From: Myxococcales bacterium
GTDB lineage: Bacteria > Myxococcota_A > Polyangia > Polyangiales > Polyangiaceae
NCBI GenBank assembly: GCA_012514535.1
Contig: JAAZAA010000060.1
Location: forward strand, 45,285 to 109,284
Length of the DNA stretch: 64,000 bases
Direction: 5' to 3'
Below the pieces are notes generated by a model. That model had not been told where the DNA came from. It worked only from the letters and a program-made list of their open reading frames with translations, and made no database searches. A program made the position numbers and the translations under genes. This document shows positions 18,237 through 28,012 of the stretch, one piece after another. Position 1 is the first letter of the stretch. Every line of letters begins with the position of its first letter.

Positions 18237-18409
18237 TCCGACCAGAGGGCGACCTGGCGAGCAAGCGGTCGATGGGCAGCGTACCAGGGGTTGGAGCCGA
18301 GCGCGCGGCGCCGAAGCTCGTGGTCCGACGGACGATCGGTGAACCGCGCGGTGCTCTAGCACGGAGGCAGCCCTCGGGCAGGGACGAGGGCGCGGGTATA
18401 AGGCCCGCC

Positions 18410-19582
18410 ATGACGACCTCCCGAGGCTCTCGCGAGCTGGTGCTCCCTGGCTCGCTGGCCGCTCACCTCGCAGCGGGGCACCCGTGGATCTACCGGGATC
18501 ACGTCCCGCGAAACTTCGACGCCCCGAGCGGGAGTTGGGTCAAGGTGAGATCCGGCGCGTGGGCCGGAGTAGCCCTGTGGGATCGGACCTCACCCATCGC
18601 TCTGCGGGTGTTCGCGCGCTCCGCAGTTCCCGACGAGGCGTTCGTGGAGCGGCGCCTCGTCGATGCCTGGGAGCTGCGCGCTCCATTGCGGGAGCAGGGG
18701 GTGACGGCGTTTCGCGTCGTGTACGGCGAGGGAGACGGCCTGCCCGGTGTCGTCGTCGACTACTACGCGGGTCACTGCGTCCTCGTCACCTACGCGGACT
18801 CCCTCGACGTGCTCGTCGCTCCGCTCACGAAGGCTCTCATGCGTACCGTGGGGGCGCGGAGCGTGCTGCGCCGTCGCGGGCCAGGCGACGTTCAGGTCCT
18901 GGCGGGGGAGGCTCCCTCGCGAGAGCTCGTCATCGAGGAGCACGGCGGGATGCGCCTCTTGGTCGACGTCTTCGCCGGGCAAAAGACGGGCCTGTTCCTG
19001 GATCACCGAGAGAACCGACGGTTCATCGGCGAGCAGGCGCACGGCAAGGACGTGCTCAATCTTTTCGCCTACACGGGCGGCTTCAGCGTCGCTGCGGCGC
19101 TCGGCGGTGCGCGCTCGGTGGTGAGCGTCGACGGAGCGGCCCCGGCCAGCGAGGCCTCGGTGGCGAACTTTCGCCTGAACGGGCTCCGCGCATTCCCCCA
19201 CGAGGCGGTGACCCGCGACGCCTTCGAGTACCTCGAGGAGGCGGCGCGGAGCGGGCGCGACTTCGATCTCGTGATCAGCGATCCGCCGAGCTTCGCCAAG
19301 AGCCGCGCTCAGCTCAAAGCCGCGGAGAAAGCGTATCGACGCTTGACCGCGCTGGGGTTGGCCGTCACCCGCCCCGGGGGCCTCTACGCGGCGGCGAGCT
19401 GTACGTCACAGGTGAGCCCCGAGGCTTTTCGTCAGGTGTTGGCGGACGCGTGCCGGAAGCAGCGAGTGCGCCTTCAGATCGTCCACGACATCGGGCAACC
19501 CCTCGACCACCCGGTGCTCGCGGCGCACCCGGAGGGGCGTTACCTCAAGTTCGTGGTAGGGCGGGTGCTGCCCCAAGACTGA
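18410..19582 (+). CDS. Class I SAM-dependent rRNA methyltransferase (RlmI-like)
   Basis: N-terminal PUA-like GHPWIYRDHV; KTGLFLDHRENR, LNLFAYTGGFSVAAALGGA, DLVISDPPSFAKS. Confidence 0.9.
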   Translation: MTTSRGSRELVLPGSLAAHLAAGHPWIYRDHVPRNFDAPSGSWVKVRSGAWAGVALWDRTSPIALRVFARSAVPDEAFVERRLVDAWELRAPLREQGVTAFRVVYGEGDGLPGVVVDYYAGHCVLVTYADSLDVLVAPLTKALMRTVGARSVLRRRGPGDVQVLAGEAPSRELVIEEHGGMRLLVDVFAGQKTGLFLDHRENRRFIGEQAHGKDVLNLFAYTGGFSVAAALGGARSVVSVDGAAPASEASVANFRLNGLRAFPHEAVTRDAFEYLEEAARSGRDFDLVISDPPSFAKSRAQLKAAEKAYRRLTALGLAVTRPGGLYAAASCTSQVSPEAFRQVLADACRKQRVRLQIVHDIGQPLDHPVLAAHPEGRYLKFVVGRVLPQD

Positions 19583-19598
19583 GCGCTCGGGGCCGGGC

Positions 19599-20381
19599 TC
19601 AGAACGCGTAGCGCAGGGCCAGCGCGGTCATCAGCGCCGTCGGCGCCGAGGCGTCGTTGATGCGGTCCAGGCCCGGATAGTTGCGGAAGGTGCCCTGGAG
19701 CCCGAGGGCCAGGTGCGGGTTGATCTGGAGCCACTCGACGCCCAGTCGGGCGCCAAAATGAAAGTGGAGCTCGTCCGCCTGCGTGTACCCGTATTGCACG
19801 AGCACCTCTTCGGTGACCTCCGAAGCCCCGAGCTCGAGCTGAGCGTGGACACCGAGCCACTCCGCGAGGCTGAACTGGAAGCGAGCCCCCGCCCCGAACG
19901 CGTAGTGGGCATAGGTGCGGGGCGCGGGGGGACGCGCGGCGTAGCTCGTGTTGGCGAGGGTGAAGTCGCCGTTGATCAGCACCATGAACCACTTCGCGGG
20001 TTCGTAGCCGAGGTGCAGCTGAAACCAGGGAGACGGCGGAGAGACGTGACGCAGGGCGCCCAGGGGGAACGCCACGCCCGTGCCCGCCTCGAGCACCATC
20101 CCCCGGTGCCGCGGCGGCGGCGGGGGGACCTCCAGCGACGCTCCCGCCTGGCTGCTCTGGGGTAGGGAGCGCGAGTCGAGGAACGCCTCGATCTCGGCGC
20201 GGGTGGGCTGCCGCTTCCCGTCCGGGGGACGGCCGGAGCCGTCTGCTTCCGAGGACGGGACGCGCTCGTCGGCGCGCGACGTCGCGGCGGGAGCTGCAGG
20301 AGCGGCCGAGAACGCCATCAGGGCCGCGAGGAGCGCCAGCGGGCGCGCGGACCAGGGCGAGCGAGGAAGAATCGGTCCCAT
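19599..20381 (-). CDS. Exported outer-membrane beta-barrel-like hypothetical protein
   Basis: Signal peptide; alternating hydrophobic strands and C-terminal aromatic ALALRYAF. Confidence 0.6.
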   Translation of the reverse strand: MGPILPRSPWSARPLALLAALMAFSAAPAAPAATSRADERVPSSEADGSGRPPDGKRQPTRAEIEAFLDSRSLPQSSQAGASLEVPPPPPRHRGMVLEAGTGVAFPLGALRHVSPPSPWFQLHLGYEPAKWFMVLINGDFTLANTSYAARPPAPRTYAHYAFGAGARFQFSLAEWLGVHAQLELGASEVTEEVLVQYGYTQADELHFHFGARLGVEWLQINPHLALGLQGTFRNYPGLDRINDASAPTALMTALALRYAF

Positions 20382-20416
20382 GAAGGGCCCTGGCAGGGTA
20401 CCGCGATCCGGGCCGA

Positions 20417-20977
20417 TCAGTCGCCCATGAAATCGCGCCGGGTGGCCAGAGCGACCAGGGGCAGCCCCGCCTCGCGAATGGCCTCGGCGCCGCCCTCCAG
20501 TCGATCGACGAGGGCGATGATGCCTACAACGTGCGCACCCGCCTCCCGCAGGACCTCCACCGCCTTGAGGCTCGAGCCTCCCGTCGTGACGACGTCCTCG
20601 AGCAAAGCGACGCGCAGACCCGGGCGCAACGCCCGATCCCCCTCGATCATTTTGGCGGAGCCATGGTCCTTGCGGGCCTTGCGCACGTAAAGCGCCGGGA
20701 GGGGGTGGCCCTTCTGGAAGCTCACGAGGGACACCGCGCTGGCCAGAGGACAGCCGCCGAGCTCGACCCCCGCGACGGCGTCGGTGGCACCGAGCTCCCG
20801 CAGCGCATCGAACATCAGCTCGCCGACGAGCGCGTGGCCCTCCGCGGTGAGGACCGTTTGTTTGCAGTCGATGAAGAAATCACTCTCCCGCCCGGAGGCG
20901 AGGAGGACGCGCTTGCGCTGAAAGCTCAGCGTGGCGAGGAGCTCGATCAGACGGTCTCGTTGGGTCTGGTTCACCAT
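20417..20977 (-). CDS. pyrE: Orotate phosphoribosyltransferase
   Basis: PRPP-binding motif LLEDVVTTGGSSLKAVEVLREAG; FFIDCKQTVLTAEG; YVRKARKDHG. Confidence 0.93.
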   Translation of the reverse strand: MVNQTQRDRLIELLATLSFQRKRVLLASGRESDFFIDCKQTVLTAEGHALVGELMFDALRELGATDAVAGVELGGCPLASAVSLVSFQKGHPLPALYVRKARKDHGSAKMIEGDRALRPGLRVALLEDVVTTGGSSLKAVEVLREAGAHVVGIIALVDRLEGGAEAIREAGLPLVALATRRDFMGD

Positions 20978-21053
20978 CGTCTCTTTCGGCGCCGTCGTTC
21001 GGCGTCTTCTTCCAGGGCCTGCTCGAACGGGGTCCGGTCGAGGCGGGGCCCGC

Positions 21054-21752
21054 TCAATCCTGTCCGCTGCTGGGCCGGCGTCGTCCGCGTACACCCTTCG
21101 TCAGCGCGGGGACGACGGGAGCCGGGGGACCGACGCGCCCCGAGGGGTTCGTTTGGGGGGAGCGCGCTCCGATCGAGTCGGTGGACGCCGAAGACGACGC
21201 CGCACTCGAGGGGGCCACGTTCGTGGCCGGGACGCTCGGGGCCGTGGGCAGCGCTGGCGGCGGGGGCACGGCGTGAGGCGAGGCGCCGCCACCGCCACCT
21301 CCACCGTGAGCGCGCCTCCTCCGACGATCGCGTCGTCGGCGCTCATGTCCCCCGGGCGCCTCGCTCGGCGTCGCGTCGACGTCGTCGCTCTGGTCGGCGA
21401 TCACTTCGTCCTCGTCGTCGTCCTCCTCGAGGTCGCCGCCTTCCGTGCGCACGGTGCCACGCACCCGCGCTCCCTCCTCGATGCCCAGCCGCGCGGCGAC
21501 CAGGTCTCCGCTCACGTTGGCGCCTGCCTGGAGGCTCAAGCTCTCCTTGGCGACGACGCTGCCGTCGACCCGCCCCGCCACGCGCACGCCCTGAGCGCGG
21601 ATGGAGCCGAGCACGACACCGTCCGGCGCCACCGTCACGGTGCCTTCGAGGACGACGTCTCCCTGGACACGCCCGATGATTTCCAAGTCGCCCCTCCCCG
21701 TGACATCGCCGATGACGATGCTGGTGGGCCCGATGATCGACACTCTCGCCAC
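21054..21752 (-). CDS. Bactofilin family protein with long charged/Pro-rich C-terminal tail
   Basis: GDLEIIGRVQGDVVLEGTVTVAPDGVVLGSIRAQGVRVAGRVDGSV beta-helix repeats, then acidic and Arg/Gly-rich tail. Confidence 0.85.
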   Translation of the reverse strand: MARVSIIGPTSIVIGDVTGRGDLEIIGRVQGDVVLEGTVTVAPDGVVLGSIRAQGVRVAGRVDGSVVAKESLSLQAGANVSGDLVAARLGIEEGARVRGTVRTEGGDLEEDDDEDEVIADQSDDVDATPSEAPGGHERRRRDRRRRRAHGGGGGGGASPHAVPPPPALPTAPSVPATNVAPSSAASSSASTDSIGARSPQTNPSGRVGPPAPVVPALTKGVRGRRRPSSGQD

Positions 21753-21766
21753 TCGACTCCCTCCGT

Positions 21767-22081
21767 TCAGTCGCCCATGTCGACTTTGCCGCGGAACGTC
21801 GCTCCATCGGCGATGGTCAGCCGCGGAGCCTTCACGTCGCCTACCAGCCGTCCTCCGGCGAGCAGGTCCACCCGCTCCGTGGCCGTCACGTTGGCGGTCA
21901 CGCTCCCCGCCACGCTGACGGTGCGGCCGCTCACGTCCGCCTCGACGGCACCCCGCGAGCCGAGCTCGACGCTCCCCTTCGTGGTGACTCGTCCGCGCAC
22001 GCGACCCTCGATGTGCACGTCGTCCTCGCTCGTGAGGTCTCCCTCGATCGTGAGCTCGGAGGCGATGATGGTGGAAGACAT
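21767..22081 (-). CDS. Bactofilin family protein
   Basis: IIASELTIEGDLTSEDDVHIEGRVRGRVTTKGSVELGSRGAVEADVSGRTVSVAGSV. Confidence 0.88.
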   Translation of the reverse strand: MSSTIIASELTIEGDLTSEDDVHIEGRVRGRVTTKGSVELGSRGAVEADVSGRTVSVAGSVTANVTATERVDLLAGGRLVGDVKAPRLTIADGATFRGKVDMGD

Positions 22082-22409
22082 GGTGTCCTCGTGGGTGACG
22101 AAGTAGGTGGTGGCGCGCCGGTCCCCGCCCGTGCCTCCTCCCGGGGCGTGGGCTCCTCCGGGTGGCCCGAGAGGAGAGGAGGACCCGGGAGGAGAGTAGG
22201 AAGAGCGCAGGAGGGGCGCATGCACGGGTGCCGCAGAAGGACCGGGCGCGGCGCCACGCTAGTACAGTGCTCGATCCCTGTCACGGGCAGCCGCGGACGA
22301 GGGCGACCCCGTGGCGCGACGCGGCGCGGGGGGCTCCGAAAGCCGCCAAACCCCGGGGATCCGTTGGCAGGCTTGCGGCGATCCCCCGCGGCATTATGTT
22401 GGTCATCCC

Positions 22410-22733
22410 ATGGCATCTGACAAAGTCCACGTGTTCAACGACCTGAATTTCGAGCAGGAGGTCCTTCAGGCAGATCAGCCCGTCCTGGTCGATTTCACGG
22501 CCAGCTGGTGCGGCCCCTGCCGGGCGCTCGCCCCCATCATCGATCAAGTCGCCGAGACGCTCGATGGCAAGGCCAAGGTGGGCAAGGTCGACATCGACGA
22601 GGCGCCGCTCACCGCGGGCAAGTTCGGAGTGCGTGGGGTGCCCACGGTCATGGTGTTCAAGGGTGGAGAGCAGGTGGCACAGCACATCGGGCTCACCACG
22701 AAGCAGAAGCTGCTGGACCTCGTCGGGACCTGA
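22410..22733 (+). CDS. trxA: Thioredoxin
   Basis: LVDFTASWCGPCRALAPI, VRGVPTVMVFKGG. Confidence 0.93.
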   Translation: MASDKVHVFNDLNFEQEVLQADQPVLVDFTASWCGPCRALAPIIDQVAETLDGKAKVGKVDIDEAPLTAGKFGVRGVPTVMVFKGGEQVAQHIGLTTKQKLLDLVGT

Positions 22734-22915
22734 GCGATCAGGGATGAGCACCAGTGATGAGCACCAGCCCGGCTGAGAGGAGCACGGCGAGCAGCGCCGT
22801 GGCTCCACGGACAGGTGGAGGGGGGATCCGGGGCGGGTGGTGCGCCGCTCTCCCCTCGCGTCGGGCAACCTCCGGTTCCTCGTCCCCTGCACGGTCACCG
22901 CTCGGGTAAGGGGTC

Positions 22916-25900
22916 GTGTCCAGAGGAGCTCGACTCGTCGGGGCGTTCTGCTTCGGGGCGCTGGCGGTGTCGGCCTGCGGCGAGCCGGGACAGGGCGGCG
23001 CGCGCCGGCCACCGCTCATGACGGGCTCCGACTGGAGCGCCCCACGTGTCGTCGAGCCCGTGCGCTGGATTTTCCATCCGTCGACGCGGACGGAGGCCAA
23101 CGCTCGACTCAAGCTCGACGGGCAGCGGGAGCTCGCCGTCGGGGAAGGCGGAGAGCGTTGGCTCGAAGGCGAGGGCGCGCACGCCGACGTCGCACCGTTC
23201 GTCGCACCCGAGCCCCTCATCGATCTGGGGCGAACCGGCGATCGTTATGCATTCGTGGGCGCGTCGGGCCTCGTGTACCTCGCCGACGAGCCGCTGGGGC
23301 CCTTCGTGGACGTGCGACGCCCTCCCCGCCCGTTCGTCTCGGCGACGTCCCAGGACGGTGTGCTCGCGGGCGTGGAGCCCTCCGGCGGGCTCTGGATCGG
23401 CGCAGACTGGGGGGCGCGCTGGGAGGCCGCGGAGGTGCCGAACGCCCGCTTCGTCGAGGTGGCTCTCGGGGCACGGGGAACGGGTCTGGCCCTCGCCATC
23501 CCCGAGGCTTGGTGGGCGAGCGCGGATGGGGGCAGGAGCTGGCGTCCTACGGAGCTGCCGCCGCTGGGCGCTCGCCGGATCGGACGGGACGCCGCGGGCG
23601 ATCTCGTCGTCGAGGGCCTGTTCCGCCGCGCACGCTACGAACAGGGGCGCTGGATGGATCCGGCGCCAGCGCGATCTCGACCGACTCGGCCGTCCCCGAC
23701 GACGCAGGTGGAGCCCGCCCCCGACGCGGCGCCCTCCCCCGACGCGGCGCCCTCCCCCGACGCGGCGCGAGTGCAAGAGGGTCGGGCGGTCCTCGATGAC
23801 GCGGGCTACTTTGCCCTGGAGCTCGTGACGGAGGAGGGGGAGCGAGCGTGGCGCGTCCTGTCGGGTCCCCTGGGCGCGCGCCTGCAGGAGCGCACTGCGG
23901 CGACCTTGCCCGTCACGGAATGCCGCGACGTGCGCGTCGCGCGGCGCGGGGAGCACGTCGCCGTCCTCTGCGGCTCGAAGGGCGCCGAGCACACCAGCGC
24001 CCTGGTTCGCCTCTACGTCAGCGAGGACGCGGGGGCGACCTTCCAGCGCCAGAAGCTCTCGCTGCGGGGGGGATGGAGTGAGCTGAGGCTCGCCATCGGA
24101 CCGCGCGGCGCGGTCGTGCTCTCCGGGATCTGTCCGCCCCATCGAACGGAGCTCGGCTGCGCGCCCCGCGGGGTGTATCGCTTGTCGAAGGGGAGCAAGG
24201 AGCTCGAGCCGTTGGCGCTCCCGGGGCTGGGGCGGGTGGACGCGGTCGCGGTGGGGCCTCGCGATCGCCTCTACGTCGTCGGAGCTCGGGACAAGGATCA
24301 GCGCCTCAGCCTCTACGCGTCCCTGGATGACGGGCGATCGTTTCAGATCCGGGATCTGGAGATGGGGGACGGCGGCGCAGGGGATCGGCGTCACGGGAGC
24401 GAGCGGTTCGTGCCGCGGCTGACGATCGACGAGGATGGCGCGATCGCCGTGGTGGTGCGGACCTCGAACGGCTGGGGCCATGTCGCGCTGGATCCGGAGG
24501 GACACGTGCTCTCCCGCGGAGCACCGCCGCCTCCCGCGCGCTCCGTCGCCGCCGTGGGCCTCAAGGCGCTGGCGCTCGATCCGGCGCGCCCGAGCCTCTG
24601 GGAGTCCCTGGACGGGGGGAGCAGCTGGGAGGTCGTGCCGCTGCCGCGGCCCCCTTGCTCGAGCGAGGGGCAGCGCGGATCGTCGAGCGACGAGCCCTGT
24701 GAGGTAGAGATGAGCTGCTCTCCCGCGGGGTGCCTCTTCGGGGCGACCTTGTCTCGCCTCGGCTGGGACGCAGAGGCGGAGTCGGGTCGCATCGGCGATC
24801 CGCGCGCCATCCCGAGCGGGCCGGCGACTCCGCCCGCTCCGAGGACGCCGATCGCCTGTGTACTGGGCGGTGAGCCTTGGCAGACCTTGGAGGGCGTGAG
24901 CGGCGTGCCCGGTGCCGCGGACGCGGTCGTGGGGCGCACGACGTGGTTCGCGGTGGGCGCGGATTTCGAGACCGGCGCGGTCTGGGCGCTGCACGCTTAC
25001 GAGGGCGGGCGGAGCGTGCGACGCCAGCAGATGTTCGGGCCGCTCGCCGAGCCGACGCGCCATGCGCTCGCGGTGGTCGATCAGGTCGAGGGGAGCGCTG
25101 CGCTGCGCTACCGGGTTCCTCACAGTTCCCGCGGCGAGAAGGAGATCACCGCGGTGGAGGTGGCGTGGGACAACCGCTTCCAGGATCTGGTGGGGCACGC
25201 CAAGATCGCGGGAACGTTCGAGCCCAGCCCCGGGGACTACCGCAACCACGCGCCGCGCACCCTGCTCGCGCAGCCGGCGCTGCTGAGCATCGCGGGGCGC
25301 GGCGTGCACGTGCGGCTCCACGCGTCGCCCCAGGATCGCCAACCGACCTACTACACCGAGGGGAAGACGGTGGAGACCCTCCCGGCGGTGCCGTGGCCCG
25401 CGTCCCGGGAGTCGCGGCGCACCGAGATGGTCCGCGTCGGCGCGCGGTCCCTCCCCATTGGCTTCCATGGGGGCGGTCAGTGGCTCTCCTGGGCCCGTCC
25501 CAGCGCGGACGCAGCGGGCGCGTCGGGCGACGCTCGTTGGAGCTGGGGAGCGTCTCTCCTCGGCCTGCCCCGACCTCCAGCCGGCTTTGGCCAGGCGGTG
25601 TCCATCACCTACTCCGGGCTCACCCCTTCCCTCGCCGTGGTGCAGGTGGGGCCGGGAGGGGGCTGGTGGCACGCCTACACGTTGCCGTTTCAGTGGGGGG
25701 CGGTGCCGTTCGGGGAGCCCGCACCCGCGCCGCTGCTCGCCGACCTCCCGGATCCTCCGCCGCCCTGTGGCGCCTCCGAGCGACGAGATTCGCCGCGGGT
25801 GGTCGCGCCTTCCGTCCCCGGAGAGGCCTACACCGTGTTGGTGACGGACACCGTGGATCCACCCCAGGTGCTGACGACGGCGCGCGCCGTGCTGCATGGA

Positions 25901-26179
25901 ACCCCCGATCGACCTTGTCTGGCCGCCTTCGAGGCGAGCGGTGCGAGCGCTCGTGACCCGCGGGCCTCGCGCTCCACGTCCACCACGAGCGGCTGGGACA
26001 CGACGAGCGATCGCTTCTTCGCCGTCCTCCCCGCGGCGGACCTCGGCCACGCCTGGCTCTTCCGGGAGGTCACCGCCTCGCACTGGGAGCGCACGATCCA
26101 CGCGCGTCCCATGAGCTGTCGCTTCGACGCGAGCGCGGTGATCCCGCCAGAGCTCTCCGGGAGGGGCGTCGCGCCCTGA
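22916..26179 (+). CDS. Large lipoprotein with BNR/Asp-box (sialidase-type propeller) repeats
   Basis: Lipobox LAVSAC; repeated Asp-box-like SADGGRSW, SEDAGATF, SLDDGRSF, SLDGGSSW. Confidence 0.75.
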   Translation: MSRGARLVGAFCFGALAVSACGEPGQGGARRPPLMTGSDWSAPRVVEPVRWIFHPSTRTEANARLKLDGQRELAVGEGGERWLEGEGAHADVAPFVAPEPLIDLGRTGDRYAFVGASGLVYLADEPLGPFVDVRRPPRPFVSATSQDGVLAGVEPSGGLWIGADWGARWEAAEVPNARFVEVALGARGTGLALAIPEAWWASADGGRSWRPTELPPLGARRIGRDAAGDLVVEGLFRRARYEQGRWMDPAPARSRPTRPSPTTQVEPAPDAAPSPDAAPSPDAARVQEGRAVLDDAGYFALELVTEEGERAWRVLSGPLGARLQERTAATLPVTECRDVRVARRGEHVAVLCGSKGAEHTSALVRLYVSEDAGATFQRQKLSLRGGWSELRLAIGPRGAVVLSGICPPHRTELGCAPRGVYRLSKGSKELEPLALPGLGRVDAVAVGPRDRLYVVGARDKDQRLSLYASLDDGRSFQIRDLEMGDGGAGDRRHGSERFVPRLTIDEDGAIAVVVRTSNGWGHVALDPEGHVLSRGAPPPPARSVAAVGLKALALDPARPSLWESLDGGSSWEVVPLPRPPCSSEGQRGSSSDEPCEVEMSCSPAGCLFGATLSRLGWDAEAESGRIGDPRAIPSGPATPPAPRTPIACVLGGEPWQTLEGVSGVPGAADAVVGRTTWFAVGADFETGAVWALHAYEGGRSVRRQQMFGPLAEPTRHALAVVDQVEGSAALRYRVPHSSRGEKEITAVEVAWDNRFQDLVGHAKIAGTFEPSPGDYRNHAPRTLLAQPALLSIAGRGVHVRLHASPQDRQPTYYTEGKTVETLPAVPWPASRESRRTEMVRVGARSLPIGFHGGGQWLSWARPSADAAGASGDARWSWGASLLGLPRPPAGFGQAVSITYSGLTPSLAVVQVGPGGGWWHAYTLPFQWGAVPFGEPAPAPLLADLPDPPPPCGASERRDSPRVVAPSVPGEAYTVLVTDTVDPPQVLTTARAVLHGTPDRPCLAAFEASGASARDPRASRSTSTTSGWDTTSDRFFAVLPAADLGHAWLFREVTASHWERTIHARPMSCRFDASAVIPPELSGRGVAP

Positions 26180-26252
26180 GCGAAGCCTGGGGCGCAGGGT
26201 GCGGCGCTCCGTGAGCTCTCGGGCCTTTGTCGATACCGCCCGCGTCCCGGGG

Positions 26253-26403
26253 GCCGCACTGCGCGGTGCCCGGGCTGCGCATCGAGCGCTGCGCGGTGCT
26301 CCGGGTTGCGCGCTGCGCGGTGCTCCGGGTTGCGCGCTACGCCGTGTTCCGGGTTGCGCGCTGCGCGGTGCTCCGGGGTGCGCGCTACGCTGGGGTCCCG
26401 GGG
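26253..26403. repeat. 24-bp tandem repeat array (consensus GCGCGCTGCGCGGTGCTCCGGGTT)
   Basis: Consecutive 24-mers GCGCGCTGCGCGGTGCTCCGGGTT / GCGCGCTACGCCGTGTTCCGGGTT / GCGCGCTGCGCGGTGCTCCGGGGT / GCGCGCTACGCTGGGGTCCCGGGG between convergent genes. Confidence 0.9.
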
Positions 26404-26437
26404 TGAGCCCTGCGCACTGCTCTGCGCACGACTCTGC

Positions 26438-27166
26438 CTACAGGACGGCGGAGCCGCGCGGTGTCACCCCCGCCCAGCGGCGGAGGATCACCCCTGCCAC
26501 GACGAGAGCGTGCCAGGGGCGGACACCGCTCTGCTCGTTGGCATACACGGGCCGCACGGGCACCTCGCGGACGCGACATCCGGCCCGCGCGAGCAGCAGC
26601 AGGAGGTCGTTGGGGTAACCATAGCGGGGCCACAGCTCGGCGAGGGGGATGCGCCGCGCCGCGCTCGCGGTCAGCGCGGTGTAGCCGCACTGGCTGTCGT
26701 CCACGTCGAGCCCGGAGGCCAGACTGGTCAGGCGGGCGAGCCACCTGCCCGCGAGGCGTCGTGGCCATGGCATGGCCCTCACTTCCGGGTGCAGGAAGCG
26801 GTTGCCCTTGACGTAGTCGGCCTCTCCCGCGTGAATCGGCTCGAGGAGGAGCGCCAGATCGTCGGGGTCCATCTGGTTGTCACCGGCCATGACGACCAGG
26901 ATGTCCGCGCCTCGGTCGAGCGCGCGCTGGTAGCCGGTCACGATGGCAGCGCCCACGCCCCGGTTCTCGGGGTGTCGCAGCAACGTCACGCGTGGATCGG
27001 AGACGGCGCGGACGGCGTCACTGGTGCCATCCGGGCTCGCGTCGTCGACGACCACGATGTCGTCCACGCACGGGGGAAGACGGCGCAGCGTCTCCGCGAT
27101 GAGGTGCTCCTCGCGGTAGGCGGGGACGATGATCGCCACGCGGTGGTCGTTCCACACGGGACGCAT
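26438..27166 (-). CDS. Glycosyltransferase family 2 protein (DPM/DPG synthase-like)
   Basis: VAIIVPAYREEHLIAETLRRLP, DIVVVDDASPDGTSD, HPENRGVGAAIVTGYQRAL, VVMAGDNQMDP. Confidence 0.88.
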   Translation of the reverse strand: MRPVWNDHRVAIIVPAYREEHLIAETLRRLPPCVDDIVVVDDASPDGTSDAVRAVSDPRVTLLRHPENRGVGAAIVTGYQRALDRGADILVVMAGDNQMDPDDLALLLEPIHAGEADYVKGNRFLHPEVRAMPWPRRLAGRWLARLTSLASGLDVDDSQCGYTALTASAARRIPLAELWPRYGYPNDLLLLLARAGCRVREVPVRPVYANEQSGVRPWHALVVAGVILRRWAGVTPRGSAVL

Positions 27167-27336
27167 GGCTATCGCAGCGACGACGTCCCGACAAGCGCAG
27201 CAGGCGGAGACGTTTTCCGCGCGGCTCGGCGCGGTGTGCGCGGTCGTTCGGCGTGGCGGTAGCCGTGCACCGCGGGGGTGGGCTCGGAGCTCGCTCGGTG
27301 TTGCCCTCGAGTCGGGCCCTCCGCTAAGGCTCGGGC

Positions 27337-28002
27337 ATGGGCTCCCCCGAAGAATCAGCCGTGGCGCCGGAGCCGTCCGGTGCGCCGCCGCGGGAGAGCC
27401 GTGAGGCCCCCCGCCGGAGCGGTCGGCGGAGCTGGATCCTCGGGGCCGTGGCGCTCGTCGTGGCGGGGCCCTACGCGTGGAGCTGGGCGACCTATCCGAG
27501 CGACAAGACGCCACGGGGAGCGTACCTCCGCGTCGTCACCGCGGTGAACCGTGGGCGCCCCGAGCAGTTCTTCGCGTACATCGAAGAGGCGGCGCAGCAC
27601 GCCTGCTACACAATCCGGGATTATCGGCGCCAGGCGCTCGATCACATCCGCGCGAGCTACCCGGAGCCCCAGCGCTCCGAATGGACGGCCCGCTATCGCG
27701 CGCTGGCCGAGGCCCCCGACGGCGCCGACGTGTTCGCCATCTACGCGCACGAACGGGGCTGGCTCGATCGCCTGCGGCGCGACATGTCGGGGGTGGAGGG
27801 CATCGAGATCGCCGGCGAGCGGGCGACCGTGCGGACGGTGCAGGGCACCCGCTATCCCTTCCGACGACGGCCGAACGGCATCTGGGGGAGCACGCTCTTC
27901 ACCGCGGATCTCGTCACGGAGGCAGAGAACGCGGCCCGTGATCTCAAGCTGGTGGAGCAGGCGGCGGCGGACTTTCGCCGCGCCGCCACCCGTCGACCGT
28001 AG
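27337..28002 (+). CDS. Membrane-anchored hypothetical protein
   Basis: Single N-terminal TM helix (WILGAVALVVAGPYAWSW) plus soluble domain; no family recognised. Confidence 0.6.
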   Translation: MGSPEESAVAPEPSGAPPRESREAPRRSGRRSWILGAVALVVAGPYAWSWATYPSDKTPRGAYLRVVTAVNRGRPEQFFAYIEEAAQHACYTIRDYRRQALDHIRASYPEPQRSEWTARYRALAEAPDGADVFAIYAHERGWLDRLRRDMSGVEGIEIAGERATVRTVQGTRYPFRRRPNGIWGSTLFTADLVTEAENAARDLKLVEQAAADFRRAATRRP

Positions 28003-28012
28003 GCGTCCGCCT

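Noticed and set aside
5456-26403. CRISPR interpretation of the tandem arrays at 5456-5691 and 26253-26403
   Set aside because: Units are directly adjacent without unique spacers and no cas genes are present in the window
26199-26618. ORF encoding octapeptide repeats (PGCALRGA) across the 24-bp array
   Set aside because: 24 bp is a multiple of 3, so any frame reads as repeats; it overlaps the end of the glycosyltransferase gene and has no plausible start context
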